Notes: generated by a model from the sequence alone, not told the origin. A DNA stretch of 64,000 nucleotides from Rhizobium mesoamericanum STM3625 (GCF_000312665.1 NZ_HF536773.1:104007-168006), one strand, 5' to 3'; shown: positions 1 to 8,353, numbered from the stretch's first letter. Numbers and translations: made by a program.

Positions 1-1
1 G

Positions 2-436
2 GCATTGCGAGCCTTTGCTCGCACGTTCTACCAGCATCAGAACGACGCCGACGACCTGGTCCAGGAAACGTTGTTACGCGCGCTCTCAAACATCGACCAT
101 TTCCAGAAGGGCACCAGATTGAAATCTTGGCTCTTCACGATCATGCGGAACATCTTCTGCACGCGTTATAGGATCGCGAAGCGCGAGGCGGTCGGAGTGA
201 CCGATTGCGTTTCTTCGCAAGAAAGCGTGCAACCCGTGCAGGAATGGAGAGTCTTGGGGCACGAAATTGAGGCTGCATGCGTGAAGCTACCGGAGAAGTA
301 CCGGACCGCCTTTGAATACATTTTCATCGATGGACGTAGCTACGAAGAGGCAGCCGATCACTTCCATTGTCCCATCGGGACTATCAAGAGCCGCGTCAAT
401 CGAGCACGCAAGCATCTGATGACGGAACTAAATTGA
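2..436 (+). CDS. ECF sigma factor, EcfG/RpoE2-like (5' end outside window)
   Basis: RNA polymerase sigma factor of the extracytoplasmic-function class; in Rhizobiales the EcfG/RpoE2 group drives the general stress response. The frame is open to the window edge and already begins inside region 2 (ALRAFARTF), so the true start lies upstream. Region 2 shows ADDLVQETLLRAL and the WLFTIMRN promoter-melting segment. Region 4 carries the helix-turn-helix RSYEEAADHFHCPIGTIKSR. The visible part is about 144 residues, against a usual family length of 160 to 190. Fourteen EcfG-type promoters follow within 21 kb, which fits a sigma factor of this group, although a second copy elsewhere could be the one that reads them. 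No anti-sigma factor NepR or PhyR is visible; they could be upstream. Family call is firm; the EcfG subgroup is inferred from likeness to RpoE2. Confidence 0.88.
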   Translation, partial: ALRAFARTFYQHQNDADDLVQETLLRALSNIDHFQKGTRLKSWLFTIMRNIFCTRYRIAKREAVGVTDCVSSQESVQPVQEWRVLGHEIEAACVKLPEKYRTAFEYIFIDGRSYEEAADHFHCPIGTIKSRVNRARKHLMTELN

Positions 437-529
437 TGGGTCTGCAACGGCTCGGGATCGTGGTGCCTAGAAGGCCGCTCGATCAAAGGGCCTCTTAGCT
501 CCTCTGGCGACATTAAAAAGGAGACCAAC

Positions 530-811
530 GTGACCAAATCCAAAACGACGACGGATCACGAACACATTCGTGCTTGGGTGGAGGCTCGCAAGGGCCGTCC
601 CGCTCGGGTGAAGGGTACGGCCAACGGCGGGCTGCTCCGGATTGATTTCGGCGCCCCGGATGAGAATCTAGAGGAAATTCCGTGGGAGGAATTCTTCGAG
701 ATCTTTGACCGCAACAAGCTTGATTTTCTCTATCAGGACAAGACATCGAGCGGTGATCCGAGCCGATTCAACAAATTCGTCGATCGCAAACACGAACGGC
801 GATCGTCGTGA
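530..811 (+). CDS. conserved hypothetical acidic protein
   Basis: A 93-residue soluble protein that I do not recognise as a named family; it looks like small proteins common in rhizobia. The start is GTG with a strong ribosome binding site (AAAAGGAG, about 7 bases upstream). There is no signal peptide or membrane segment. The middle is rich in acidic and aromatic residues (a WEEFFEIFD stretch) and the ends are basic. It follows the sigma factor by 93 bases on the same strand and could be co-transcribed, since no terminator-like hairpin was seen between them. Function unknown. Confidence 0.7.
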   Translation: MTKSKTTTDHEHIRAWVEARKGRPARVKGTANGGLLRIDFGAPDENLEEIPWEEFFEIFDRNKLDFLYQDKTSSGDPSRFNKFVDRKHERRSS

Positions 812-898
812 TTTTGCCAGGACGCAGCTACCATATCGCCGGCTGCCACTCGAGGAGAACAGACGAGCGATGTTAGCGTGACCTGGTCGAGCGATCGC

Positions 899-1180
899 TC
901 AATGAACGACGGTAATAACGGGAATTCCGGCTTCCTCCGCAGCGCGGATGAGTGCTGCGCGTGCCGCCTTGGCTGGGATGTTTCCGTAGATCGCATCCAG
1001 GCATATTTTCACAGCGGCCATGTATTCCTCGCCGTCATCTGTCGGCCAGGCGACAATCAGGGCCTCGGCAATCTCGCGCAGTGAGGTGACCAATCTGTGC
1101 TCTTCTTTGCCACTCATGACAAGCATCAGCGGCGCGAAGTCTTCGCTTCTGTGCCAATCCATTACACCAAGCCTTTGCAT
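899..1180 (-). CDS. DUF982 family protein
   Basis: A small 93-residue protein of the DUF982 family, which is multiplied in rhizobial genomes and has no assigned function. Recognised from the core with WHRSEDFAPLMLVMSGKEE, the central REIAEALIVAWP and the C-terminal ARAALIRAAEEAGI. The ATG at 1180 was chosen because the family core starts there and an AAAGGA box lies about 12 bases upstream; the frame runs further upstream but that extension is low in family character. Convergent with the hypothetical gene before it. No EcfG-type promoter with correct spacing was found upstream. Confidence 0.72.
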   Translation of the reverse strand: MQRLGVMDWHRSEDFAPLMLVMSGKEEHRLVTSLREIAEALIVAWPTDDGEEYMAAVKICLDAIYGNIPAKAARAALIRAAEEAGIPVITVVH

Positions 1181-1373
1181 GGCTAATAATCCTTTAACCC
1201 TGCAAGAAGCGTTCCCATCCGCTACGAAGCTCGGACGCCCCAACTTGGATCGACAACTGGCATTTGAACAGGGGAGGCTCCGGCGGGAGTTCCGCAACAA
1301 CGACCAAGACCTCCCCGATATCCTCTCATACTGGAATGAGAGCATCTAAGTCAGATAATGCCGAGGAAAAGTA

Positions 1374-1385
1374 GGACCTAAGTCC
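1374..1385. promoter_or_regulatory. GGAC-CTAA-GTCC palindrome upstream of BON gene
   Basis: GGAC-N4-GTCC inverted repeat preceded by TA, about 84 bases upstream of the BON-domain start. The same layout recurs at 1764 upstream of the next gene. Shape and spacing recall boxes bound by NarL/FixJ-family response regulators, which is inference only. Confidence 0.4.
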
Positions 1386-1468
1386 GACTAGCGAGCTCGC
1401 GCCCGCGATGCATATTAGTATTTGATGAAATATATAATTCCGTGAAGGGGGCGGAAGAGGAGGAGATT

Positions 1469-1741
1469 ATGAAGTTCAGCTCTGACAGCTACAGCCACGA
1501 AGAGTGCTGTTCGCAAGGCCATAGTTCGGCTTCGACGATCGCTTCGATCGAAGCAGCGCTGTCCGCTGATCCGGATATCGATAGCAATGCCATTGCCATC
1601 AGGATGCTCGGCCCTATCGTGCTGCTTGAGGGCTTCATAACCAACACCTCAGACCGCGAGAAAGTCATCTCGCTCGCTGCGATGATCGCAGGCCCGGAGA
1701 ATGTCCAGGATCGGATGCTAAGCCGATTCCCCACACAGTAA
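1469..1741 (+). CDS. BON domain protein
   Basis: A 90-residue protein consisting almost entirely of one BON domain, a fold found in periplasmic or envelope stress proteins such as OsmY and thought to contact membranes or small ligands. The domain runs from about residue 22 to 88: IEAALSADPDIDSNAIAIR, the central hydrophobic GPIVLLEGFI turn, then DREKVISLAAMIAGPENVQDR. ATG at 1469 is preceded by GGAGGAG at ideal spacing; a GTG 27 bases earlier is in frame but lacks such a site. No signal peptide is visible, so it may be cytoplasmic. Two GGAC-N4-GTCC palindromes flank the gene. Confidence 0.78.
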   Translation: MKFSSDSYSHEECCSQGHSSASTIASIEAALSADPDIDSNAIAIRMLGPIVLLEGFITNTSDREKVISLAAMIAGPENVQDRMLSRFPTQ

Positions 1742-1763
1742 AAACGGTATCCCTGAGAATCTA

Positions 1764-1775
1764 GGACGAAAGTCC
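1764..1775. promoter_or_regulatory. GGAC-GAAA-GTCC palindrome upstream of DUF1236 gene
   Basis: Second copy of the GGAC-N4-GTCC inverted repeat, again preceded by TA and about 95 bases before a start codon. It sits 28 bases upstream of the EcfG-type -35 element, a position suited to an activator. Confidence 0.4.
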
Positions 1776-1803
1776 AACGATGCCAGACTGAAGTCCTAGC
1801 TCG

Positions 1804-1828
1804 GGAACCGTCCCTCCATCAGACAGTT
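1804..1828 (+). promoter_or_regulatory. EcfG/RpoE2-type promoter
   Basis: GGAAC, 16-base spacer, AGTT. Lies 43 bases upstream of the first DUF1236 gene and points toward it. Confidence 0.75.
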
Positions 1829-1870
1829 TGTTCTGCAGCGGTTAAGCCGCACTAGAATGGAGGAAAACCA

Positions 1871-2266
1871 ATGAATATCAAAGCAATAGGAATTGTAGCA
1901 AGTATGCTGGTTGCATCAACGTCTGCCTTTGCGCAGTCTTCGACCGTAACGGGTGCAGCAGGCGGCGCAGCAACTGGTGCGATCGTCGGCGGTCCGGTTG
2001 GTGCGGCGGTCGGTGGCATCGTTGGCGGTGTAGCAGGCACCCTTATTGATCCGCCACCGCAGAAGGTGGTGACCTATGTTCAGCAGGTCCCTGCGCCGAG
2101 CGAACGCGTCGTGGTAAAGGAGAAGATTGTTGTCGGTCAACCCTTGCCGAAGACTGTGGTTGTAACGCCAGTTCCCGATGACCCGAAGTATGCGTACGCG
2201 GTTGTTAATGACCAGCGTGTGATCGTCGAGCCTTCCTCCCGGAAGGTAATCCAGGTCATCCAGTGA
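1871..2266 (+). CDS. DUF1236 secreted protein with glycine-zipper segment
   Basis: A 131-residue exported protein of unknown function. Residues 1 to 21 form a signal peptide ending AFAQ. Residues 27 to 56 are a glycine-zipper stretch (repeated GG, GA and GV pairs) able to pack in a membrane. The C-terminal DUF1236 motif reads DPKYAYAVVNDQRVIVEPSSRKVIQVI, a short beta repeat seen in many rhizobial periplasmic proteins. ATG has a GGAGG site 8 bases upstream. Transcription should start from the EcfG-type promoter just upstream, making it a stress-induced envelope protein. A hairpin follows the stop codon. Confidence 0.82.
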   Translation: MNIKAIGIVASMLVASTSAFAQSSTVTGAAGGAATGAIVGGPVGAAVGGIVGGVAGTLIDPPPQKVVTYVQQVPAPSERVVVKEKIVVGQPLPKTVVVTPVPDDPKYAYAVVNDQRVIVEPSSRKVIQVIQ

Positions 2267-2271
2267 TCACT

Positions 2272-2289
2272 GGGCGGCTCCTGCCGCCC
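2272..2289 (+). terminator. hairpin after first DUF1236 gene
   Basis: GGGCGGC-tcct-GCCGCCC, a perfect 7-bp stem five bases after the stop codon. It lacks a real T-run (TCTTCC follows), so termination may be weak. Confidence 0.5.
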
Positions 2290-2370
2290 TCTTCCAACAT
2301 CAAGGGCACGCAAGCAACGCATGAGAATGCGGGCGGGCTGGCGTCGCGTGCCCAATTCCCGGAGTTCATC

Positions 2371-3225
2371 ATGAAGAGCAATCATCTGACGATGATCCTC
2401 GCCGCTTTATCACTCAGCGTCTCGCCACTTGCAACATTGCCGGCCGCCGCCCAGGACAAGCAGGGAAGCGGCCAATCCCAGTCTGGATCTCACACAGCAA
2501 CTCCAGCAGGCTCGGGAGCACAGTCGGACACGCAAACCAGAGCTAGCGCCACCGGTACCGACTGTACCCCCGATGCTTCGGGAGCCTGCCCGCAGGGCAA
2601 GGGCCAGCCATCGCAGCAGAGGCCCCGCCAGGGTTCAGATGTGCAAAAGAGCGCCAAGCAGCCATCGAACGATAACTCCTCAACGAGTGGAAGCGCGTCC
2701 GGCAAAACTTCGACAGAGACCAAGACCAAGTTCGAATCGCAAGATGCTTCTGGTGGCACCACAACAGAGCAGAAGTCCAACACCAAGACTGGAACCACGG
2801 ACGACAGCGGTTCGGCCCCCTCAAGCGCGAAGAGCAGCACCACACAGAGCGGTGATGCGGCCAAGCAGTCGAACCAAAACTCATCGACCACCAACAACGG
2901 CTCTTCTGAAACCAACACCAACAACACAGCCACGACGAACAACCAGACTTCGAACATGAAGACCGACGTCAGCATATCAGTCGAGCAGCAGACCGAGATA
3001 AGACAGGTCGTCAAAGAGGTGCATGTCGCACCCGTGAAGGAAGTGAACTTCACCGTGGCCGTCGGCACGAAAATCCCAAAGACGGTGCGACTTGAACGGC
3101 TGCCGCCGCGCATTGTGAAGATCGTTCCGGAGTACGATGGTTACCGCTTCTTCCTCCTTGCGGATGGCCGGATCGTTATCGTCGATCCCGATGCTCTCAC
3201 GATTGTTTACATAATGACGGCCTGA
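2371..3225 (+). CDS. secreted low-complexity protein with C-terminal DUF1236
   Basis: A 284-residue exported protein. A signal peptide occupies residues 1 to about 28 (ends PAAAQ). Residues 30 to 195 are low complexity, rich in Ser, Thr, Gln, Asn, Gly and Lys, with no hydrophobic core, so probably disordered. The last 90 residues form the DUF1236-type domain: a TEIRQVVKEVHV segment, then VGTKIPKTVRL and GYRFFLLADGRIVIVDP. ATG at 2371 has GGAG upstream and begins the signal peptide; the frame is open upstream but without signal features. It is the second DUF1236 gene in tandem; the shared C-terminal layout suggests duplication with a disordered spacer added. Function unknown. Confidence 0.78.
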   Translation: MKSNHLTMILAALSLSVSPLATLPAAAQDKQGSGQSQSGSHTATPAGSGAQSDTQTRASATGTDCTPDASGACPQGKGQPSQQRPRQGSDVQKSAKQPSNDNSSTSGSASGKTSTETKTKFESQDASGGTTTEQKSNTKTGTTDDSGSAPSSAKSSTTQSGDAAKQSNQNSSTTNNGSSETNTNNTATTNNQTSNMKTDVSISVEQQTEIRQVVKEVHVAPVKEVNFTVAVGTKIPKTVRLERLPPRIVKIVPEYDGYRFFLLADGRIVIVDPDALTIVYIMTA

Positions 3226-3230
3226 GCGGG

Positions 3231-3264
3231 CAGCTCCGGCGGCGTCTCATGCGTCGCCGGGCTG
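3231..3264 (+). terminator. long hairpin after second DUF1236 gene
   Basis: CAGC-t-CCGGCGGCG, loop TCTCAT, then GCGTCGCCGG-GCTG: about 13 pairs with one bulge and one G-T pair, six bases after the stop. No T-run follows, so it may protect mRNA rather than terminate. Confidence 0.45.
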
Positions 3265-3278
3265 CGAGAGGACAACCA

Positions 3279-3431
3279 ATGATCTACAATGAAGAAAAGT
3301 CGTCGGGCATGGCCTTTCCCCTCATCGTCATCCTCTTCGTTATGGCGACGATGGTCGGCGCGCTAGTGCTCACAGCGGACAACACGACGTCGACACGGGT
3401 TTGGGTTCCCTCTAGCGCGGCGGGTCCTTGA
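3279..3431 (+). CDS. small single-pass membrane protein
   Basis: A 50-residue peptide with one transmembrane segment at about residues 11 to 32 (MAFPLIVILFVMATMVGALVL) and a short polar tail. ATG has GAGAGGA about 6 bases upstream. It resembles no family I know; size and layout match the many small stress-associated membrane proteins of rhizobia. It follows the DUF1236 gene and a hairpin and may be a read-through product of that transcript. Low to moderate certainty that it is expressed. Confidence 0.45.
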   Translation: MIYNEEKSSGMAFPLIVILFVMATMVGALVLTADNTTSTRVWVPSSAAGP

Positions 3432-3620
3432 TCCCGTTTCATGATGCTCACCGCAGGCAAGCGCCGAGCAAATTTTCATATATGACACACCATCCTTGAT
3501 CACCCCCATGCCGACCTCGGCCGCAACATAGCGTCGACACCGATTTCGTCTCAACGAGCCTGCGTACGGATCTCGGCGCGCATTTTCGCAGACTGCGAAC
3601 CGACCTGGCGGCTTACCGGA

Positions 3621-3875
3621 TCAACCTGTGAGCCCCTGAGCCGGTGGGGCGTCGTCTGCCAACATCCCCCGCGCGGCGTCTACCAATGGCCTTAGATGAT
3701 GGAGTTCATGGACGCCCTGTTGATATAGCTCGATGATGATGGCCGCGACGCGCTCGGCTTCATCGGAGGTAAGCGCGACGTTATTCGCGGTGCAGAATTC
3801 TTCGAGAATCAATTTGCATTTGGACAAATCTTCTGATGTCAGCGGCTCGTCGTGCCGGTGATATCTCGGCGTCAT
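3621..3875 (-). CDS. conserved hypothetical protein
   Basis: An 84-residue soluble, mostly helical protein, not recognised beyond likeness to short rhizobial hypotheticals. It begins with a His-rich MTPRYHRHDE and continues with TSEDLSKCKLILEEFC and a regular helix DEAERVAAIIIELYQQG. The ATG at 3875 is preceded by GGGAGG about 7 bases upstream, which decides against the longer frame. Single gene, convergent with the DUF1236 pair; no EcfG-type promoter seen upstream. No domain suggests a function. Confidence 0.6.
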   Translation of the reverse strand: MTPRYHRHDEPLTSEDLSKCKLILEEFCTANNVALTSDEAERVAAIIIELYQQGVHELHHLRPLVDAARGMLADDAPPAQGLTG

Positions 3876-4067
3876 TTCCGTTCCTCCCTTCTTCATCCCA
3901 AAGCTCACTTTGAAGGTGGTTTCGAATTTTTCGTGATTCAAGAGCTGACGATTGCCCCTTATATGGCCTTAGGGCTGACGTCTGAGTGAGGCTTCACAAC
4001 ATATTGGCGCAGAAAGCTTGAGCTATCGGAGGTAACGAACGCGCCTTGCCAGATTACGTCATCAAGC

Positions 4068-5039
4068 TCAGACAGGAAGTTTAATTGTCGCTGCTAAGCC
4101 TGTCGAGTTGAAGTCGAGTTCGACAGTGCCACCCAGATGTGCGGTCGTTCCCTCGATCAGTTCGGTGCCATGTCCCCTGTGGGCCGGCGGCGTTACTGGA
4201 GGTCCATTTTCCTCGCGCCACACGCACGTTAAGTATTTTCGGTTCCTTGGCCCATCATCAAGCGACCACCGCACATGAACTTCGCCGTCAGGACGGGACA
4301 ATGCACCGAACTTTGCTGCATTGGTCGCCAGTTCGTGGAATATCATGCTTGTAGCGACGATCTTTGAAGCCTTGATCTGAATGGATGGCCCCTCGCAAAC
4401 AAGACGCTCCACGTCGCCGACCGATTGCCTGAGGAGGGTTTCGAAATCAGCGGGATCGGAGTTGGCGGCAATCTCCTGAGCGCGCAGCGTCGTCTCAAGC
4501 CGCCCTAAAAGACTGTCGCGATATTCGACGCCGGTGCGACCTTCGGCTTGCGTATGCATCGCGAGCGATCGCACCACGGCGAAAAGATTCTTCATGCGGT
4601 GCCGCGACTCCGAAATGATAAAATTCTTTTCGACATCGTGACGGTGTCGCTCAGTCACATCCTCGAAGAGAACAAGAATATTCGTACTGTTGTCATCTGG
4701 ATGAACCAATCGTCGAGCGTCAACGAGGAAGGTGCGCCGTCCAATCAACGGGAAGTCGTGCTCAACTTCAAAGCCGACGACGGCCGCCGCTTTCGGAATA
4801 ATCGAACCGATAAGCTGCCGAAGTTCGGGAATGTTCCATTGCCCATTTCCAAGTTCAAAGAAGGCCTGTCCAAGGATGTCATCCCGGTCGACCTTGAACG
4901 TCTTCAAGAACGCATTGTTCGCTGTCGACACAAATTGGCTCTGATCGAGAACGACGATTGGCTGGGTCATCGTATCAACGACGCCCTGCGCCTGGACATG
5001 CCCAGCCCTCAACAAGCGGTAAAGGTCTTCCAGCATCAT
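4068..5039 (-). CDS. PAS-HWE sensor histidine kinase
   Basis: A 323-residue cytoplasmic two-component kinase. An N-terminal PAS domain spans about residues 15 to 130 and ends in the PAC signature VLFEDVTERHRHD. The HWE dimerisation/phosphoacceptor domain follows with His147 in ESRHRMKNLF. The ATPase part shows the N-box HELATNAAKFGAL (Asn240), the WRE motif at 274 to 276 that names the family, and a GHGTELIEG G-box. No membrane segment is present, so the PAS domain likely reads a cytoplasmic signal. The start at the second of several ATGs is chosen because GGAAG sits 8 bases before it and the PAS-linked helix begins there. HWE kinases commonly feed PhyR in the general stress response, which fits the surroundings; no partner regulator is adjacent. 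Confidence 0.88.
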   Translation of the reverse strand: MMLEDLYRLLRAGHVQAQGVVDTMTQPIVVLDQSQFVSTANNAFLKTFKVDRDDILGQAFFELGNGQWNIPELRQLIGSIIPKAAAVVGFEVEHDFPLIGRRTFLVDARRLVHPDDNSTNILVLFEDVTERHRHDVEKNFIISESRHRMKNLFAVVRSLAMHTQAEGRTGVEYRDSLLGRLETTLRAQEIAANSDPADFETLLRQSVGDVERLVCEGPSIQIKASKIVATSMIFHELATNAAKFGALSRPDGEVHVRWSLDDGPRNRKYLTCVWREENGPPVTPPAHRGHGTELIEGTTAHLGGTVELDFNSTGLAATIKLPV

Positions 5040-5306
5040 TCTGGCTTCCATGGCGTACAACGGCCCGTGTACGCAAACTCGCAATCTAACGAATATTGCG
5101 CGCTGTGCAGATTCTGCAACGCCCCAATACGCATGAGGGCTTGCAGGCATGCCGGCCCTCCCCTCAGCGGCGATTTTCCCACAAGAACAGTGGCTGAAAC
5201 CTTTTCCGACGAAGTTTGTTTGAACGCGTCCGTCGCTTGCTGATCGCACTCGAATTCGAAGCCAACCAACCGGCGACAAACAGAGGATCCGACGGAGGCC
5301 GGCCCT

Positions 5307-6056
5307 ATGACCATAAACCGCACCAGCAATAGACTCCTTAACTCCCTATCCGATGAAGATTACAGTCTGATCAAAGATCGGCTTGAAGAAATCGACCTAC
5401 CGAAGGGTCTTCATCTCGCCAAGGTAGGGGAACCGTTTAGTTTCGCGTACTTCCCGTCCACTGGCATTGCATCTGTCGTTGCCGTCTCGCCCACCGGGCG
5501 GCGAGCGGAGGCCGGCATGGCGGGGCGTGAGGGTTTTGCCCCAATCGCCGGCCTGATACATCCCGGCCGCGGGCCCTTCGATATCGCCGTTCAGGTTGCG
5601 GGAACCGGACTTAGACTGCCACTGTCAACCCTCCGCGATGCGATGGATCGAAGCCGTGAGCTCACCGATTTGTTGCTGCGGTACGTACTGGCATTTCACT
5701 TCCAAGTCGCCTACACAGCCTTATCAAATGCGTCGCATACTGTAGATGTTCGGCTCGCACGATGGATCTTGATGTCTCAGGATCGGATGGAAAGCCATGA
5801 ACTCGCCCTGACGCATGATTTCATTTCCCTGATGCTCGCCGTTCGCCGGCCGTCCGTAACGATGGCCCTGCACACGCTGGAAGGTGAACGCCTCATACGA
5901 GCTGAGCGCGCCAATGTCATCGTGCGTGATCGCACAGCGCTGGAAACGTTCGCAGGAGACGCCTATGGGGTTCCGGAGCGTGAATATCATCGACTGATCG
6001 ACGTTGAACGAGAGAAGCCTAAGGCAATGCTCACCACCGTCGGGGCGTCGGCATAG
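5307..6056 (+). CDS. Crp/Fnr family transcriptional regulator
   Basis: A 249-residue regulator with an N-terminal cyclic-nucleotide-binding-like beta barrel (about residues 12 to 135; PFSFAYFPSTGIASVVAVSPTGRR is the typical first half) and a C-terminal winged helix. The recognition region reads ALTHDFISLMLAVRRPSVTMALHTLEGERLIRAERANVIV. The variant with FPxTGxxS and an AGREG motif is common in rhizobia and lacks both Fe-S cysteines and a clear cAMP pocket, so the ligand is unknown. Divergent from the HWE kinase, sharing a 267-base intergenic region, which suggests mutual regulation. The start agrees with the family, but its ribosome binding site is weak (GGAGG is 15 bases away). Confidence 0.88.
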   Translation: MTINRTSNRLLNSLSDEDYSLIKDRLEEIDLPKGLHLAKVGEPFSFAYFPSTGIASVVAVSPTGRRAEAGMAGREGFAPIAGLIHPGRGPFDIAVQVAGTGLRLPLSTLRDAMDRSRELTDLLLRYVLAFHFQVAYTALSNASHTVDVRLARWILMSQDRMESHELALTHDFISLMLAVRRPSVTMALHTLEGERLIRAERANVIVRDRTALETFAGDAYGVPEREYHRLIDVEREKPKAMLTTVGASA

Positions 6057-6195
6057 ACGTCAAGATCCGTCTTAACAACGCCGTTGCGAATAGATCAACC
6101 GAAGCAAGATATGCCTCAGTGCAGGTTCGTTCTCGTCCATGTCCAAGCGTCGGCACCTCCGGCGCCGGAGCAATCCAATTTCACCCGCTCCTTTG

Positions 6196-6220
6196 GGAAC
6201 ATCCCCGGAAACGGATCGTT
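6196..6220 (+). promoter_or_regulatory. EcfG/RpoE2-type promoter
   Basis: GGAAC, 16-base spacer, CGTT: a full consensus match. It ends 27 bases before the treZ start. Confidence 0.8.
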
Positions 6221-6247
6221 GATTGAGAACGATTCCAAGGACGTTCC

Positions 6248-8221
6248 ATGACCTCCCAATCTTCCAGATCCCATCAATGTTCAGACATGAAAACCCCTCG
6301 GCGCAGATATCCAATCGGCGCCGAGTTCCTCGATGGTGGCGTATCATTTCGGGTCTGGGCGCCCTCCAGGACCCGCGTCCGCGTGGTGATTGATGGAGAT
6401 GAGGAACACGAGCTGTCGAATGATGTAGGAGGATATTTTTCCGCCTTCATTGGCGGCATCGCTGCGAGCACAAAGTATTGGTTTCGACTTGATAATGACC
6501 AAGAGCAATACGCAGACCCTGCCTCTCGCTTTCAACCAACCGGACCAATAGGCCCATCAGTCGTCATCGATCCCAATCTTTACGTCTGGAACGACAGGAA
6601 TTGGGAGGGTCCGAGCACGACTAACCTTGTCTTTTATGAAATGCATATCGGTACGTTTACGTACGAAGGGACGCTGGCAGCAGCAAGCCATAGATTGAGC
6701 TGCTTGAAAGAGATTGGAATCACCTGTGTCGAGCTGATGCCACTAAACGAATTCGAGGGCGAATTCGGTTGGGGTTACGATGGAACGCTCCTTTATGCTC
6801 CGACCCACCTCTACGGCACACCAGACGAGCTTAGGGCATTTGTCGATGCCGCCCACCAACTGGGCATCAGTGTTATTCTCGATGTCGTTTACAACCATTT
6901 TGGCCACGGCAATCGCTTCGCCGATTTCACCCCTGACTATTTCACGGACCGCTACGAGAACGAATGGGGCAGATCCCTCAACTTCGATGGAGCAAATTCG
7001 CACGGGGTGCGAGAATACGTCACGGCAAATGCTGCATATTGGATCGATGAATACCACCTCGATGGGCTTCGCATTGATGCGACACAGGCCCTCTTTGACG
7101 AAGGCCCGGAACACATCATTTCGGTGATCGCAAGACGGGCAAGACGCGCCGCTGGCAATAGACGAACCATTCTGGTCAGCGAGAACGAACCACAACAAGC
7201 TCGCATGGTCCGGCCTCAGCACAACGGAGGCTATGGCCTTGACGCACTGTGGAACGATGATTTTCATCATTCGGCAATCGTGGCGATCACCGGGCGTCAG
7301 GAGGCCTACTATCACGACCATCGCGGCAACGCTCAGGAGTTCGTCTCCGCTGCCAAGTACGGCTACCTATTTCAAGGCCAGCGCTATGACTGGCAGGATG
7401 CGGGTCGTGGCTCGCCAGCGCTGGACCTGACAGCCTCAAACTTCGTGCACTTCCTGCAAAATCACGACCAGATCGCCAATTCAAGCTGCGGCGCGAGGAT
7501 TAGCGAGATTGCCGCACCCGCGCGCCTCCGGGCAATGACGGCGGTTCTGCTGCTCGGGCCACAGATGCCAATGCTATTTCAGGGACAGGAATTTGCGGCA
7601 TCTTCCCCTTTTCCCTATTTTGCCGATCGCGTCGGGGAGCTTGCGTGCAGCGTCCGCCAAGGACGGATCGATTTTATCGCCCAATTCCCGAACCTGACCG
7701 ATCCGGCGCTTATCAGTAAGCTTGCTGACCCATGTGATCGAAGAACATTCGAGCAGGCAAAACTGGATTGGTCGGAGCGAGAAAAGAACTCAAAAGTCGT
7801 TGCGCTTCATCGCGATCTCTTGGCGCTCAGACACAACCACGCGGCATTTCATGCGCAACTATCTGCCTTGCGTGACGAACTGGATGGCAGCGTGATTTCC
7901 GATTCAGCATTTCTGCTGCGCTATCACGCGCCGGCCGTCGACGACGAACGATTGTTGATTGTCAATATCGGCAATGACCTTCCCATCGACAGTCTGGCAG
8001 ATCCACTCTTTGCTCCGCCCGCACAGACAGAGTGGCAGGTGATCTGGTCGAGCGAGGATCCCGCCTACGGCGGTAGCGGGCGTCGGGCCTATGATTTTGC
8101 CAAGCGGTGGGTACTGAATGCCGATGTTGCCCTTGTGCTCGCGCCGGTTTTATGCAGGCCGCGAGAACGGCGATCGGTTGGCGACTTGCGGGCATGGCAA
8201 ATCCAAATCTCCCGCAGGTAG
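6248..8221 (+). CDS. treZ: malto-oligosyltrehalose trehalohydrolase
   Basis: Hydrolyses the maltooligosyl trehalose made by TreY, releasing free trehalose, a stress protectant; cytoplasmic, GH13 family. Of 657 residues, 20 to 110 form the N-terminal early-set domain (GAEFLDGGVSFRVWAPSRT). The catalytic barrel follows with LDVVYNHFG (about 211 to 219), nucleophile Asp277 in GLRIDATQA, acid/base Glu312 in LVSENE, and His406-Asp407 in QNHDQ. Length is slightly above the usual 580 to 620 because of an N-terminal lead; an in-frame ATG at 6287 is an alternative, and neither start has a clear ribosome binding site. TreY and TreX are not adjacent here. A full-consensus stress promoter lies just upstream, fitting trehalose synthesis as a general stress output. 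Confidence 0.93.
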   Translation: MTSQSSRSHQCSDMKTPRRRYPIGAEFLDGGVSFRVWAPSRTRVRVVIDGDEEHELSNDVGGYFSAFIGGIAASTKYWFRLDNDQEQYADPASRFQPTGPIGPSVVIDPNLYVWNDRNWEGPSTTNLVFYEMHIGTFTYEGTLAAASHRLSCLKEIGITCVELMPLNEFEGEFGWGYDGTLLYAPTHLYGTPDELRAFVDAAHQLGISVILDVVYNHFGHGNRFADFTPDYFTDRYENEWGRSLNFDGANSHGVREYVTANAAYWIDEYHLDGLRIDATQALFDEGPEHIISVIARRARRAAGNRRTILVSENEPQQARMVRPQHNGGYGLDALWNDDFHHSAIVAITGRQEAYYHDHRGNAQEFVSAAKYGYLFQGQRYDWQDAGRGSPALDLTASNFVHFLQNHDQIANSSCGARISEIAAPARLRAMTAVLLLGPQMPMLFQGQEFAASSPFPYFADRVGELACSVRQGRIDFIAQFPNLTDPALISKLADPCDRRTFEQAKLDWSEREKNSKVVALHRDLLALRHNHAAFHAQLSALRDELDGSVISDSAFLLRYHAPAVDDERLLIVNIGNDLPIDSLADPLFAPPAQTEWQVIWSSEDPAYGGSGRRAYDFAKRWVLNADVALVLAPVLCRPRERRSVGDLRAWQIQISRR

Positions 8222-8328
8222 GCATCGCTCGAGCGACTCCATGTTCCTCATCTGCGCCGAGCTTCCAGGCAAACCGATCCAATTCTTCCTGTTTGGCTTG
8301 ATGATCGATAGACCTCAATTGAGCAGCT

Positions 8329-8353
8329 GGAACTCGCAGCCGTCACGACGGTT
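8329..8353 (+). promoter_or_regulatory. EcfG/RpoE2-type promoter
   Basis: GGAAC, 16-base spacer, GGTT. It points to the small gene at 8468 and would give a leader of about 105 bases. Confidence 0.65.

Noticed and set aside
2490..3113. A 207-codon minus-strand frame rich in Val, Leu and Cys
   Set aside because: It is the complement of the low-complexity Ser/Thr/Asn-rich segment, which explains both its length and its bias.
3470..3632. Plus-strand protein-like stretch ending ...RTDLAAYRINL
   Set aside because: Only about 40 codons, no start codon with a ribosome binding site; could be a gene relic but cannot be supported.
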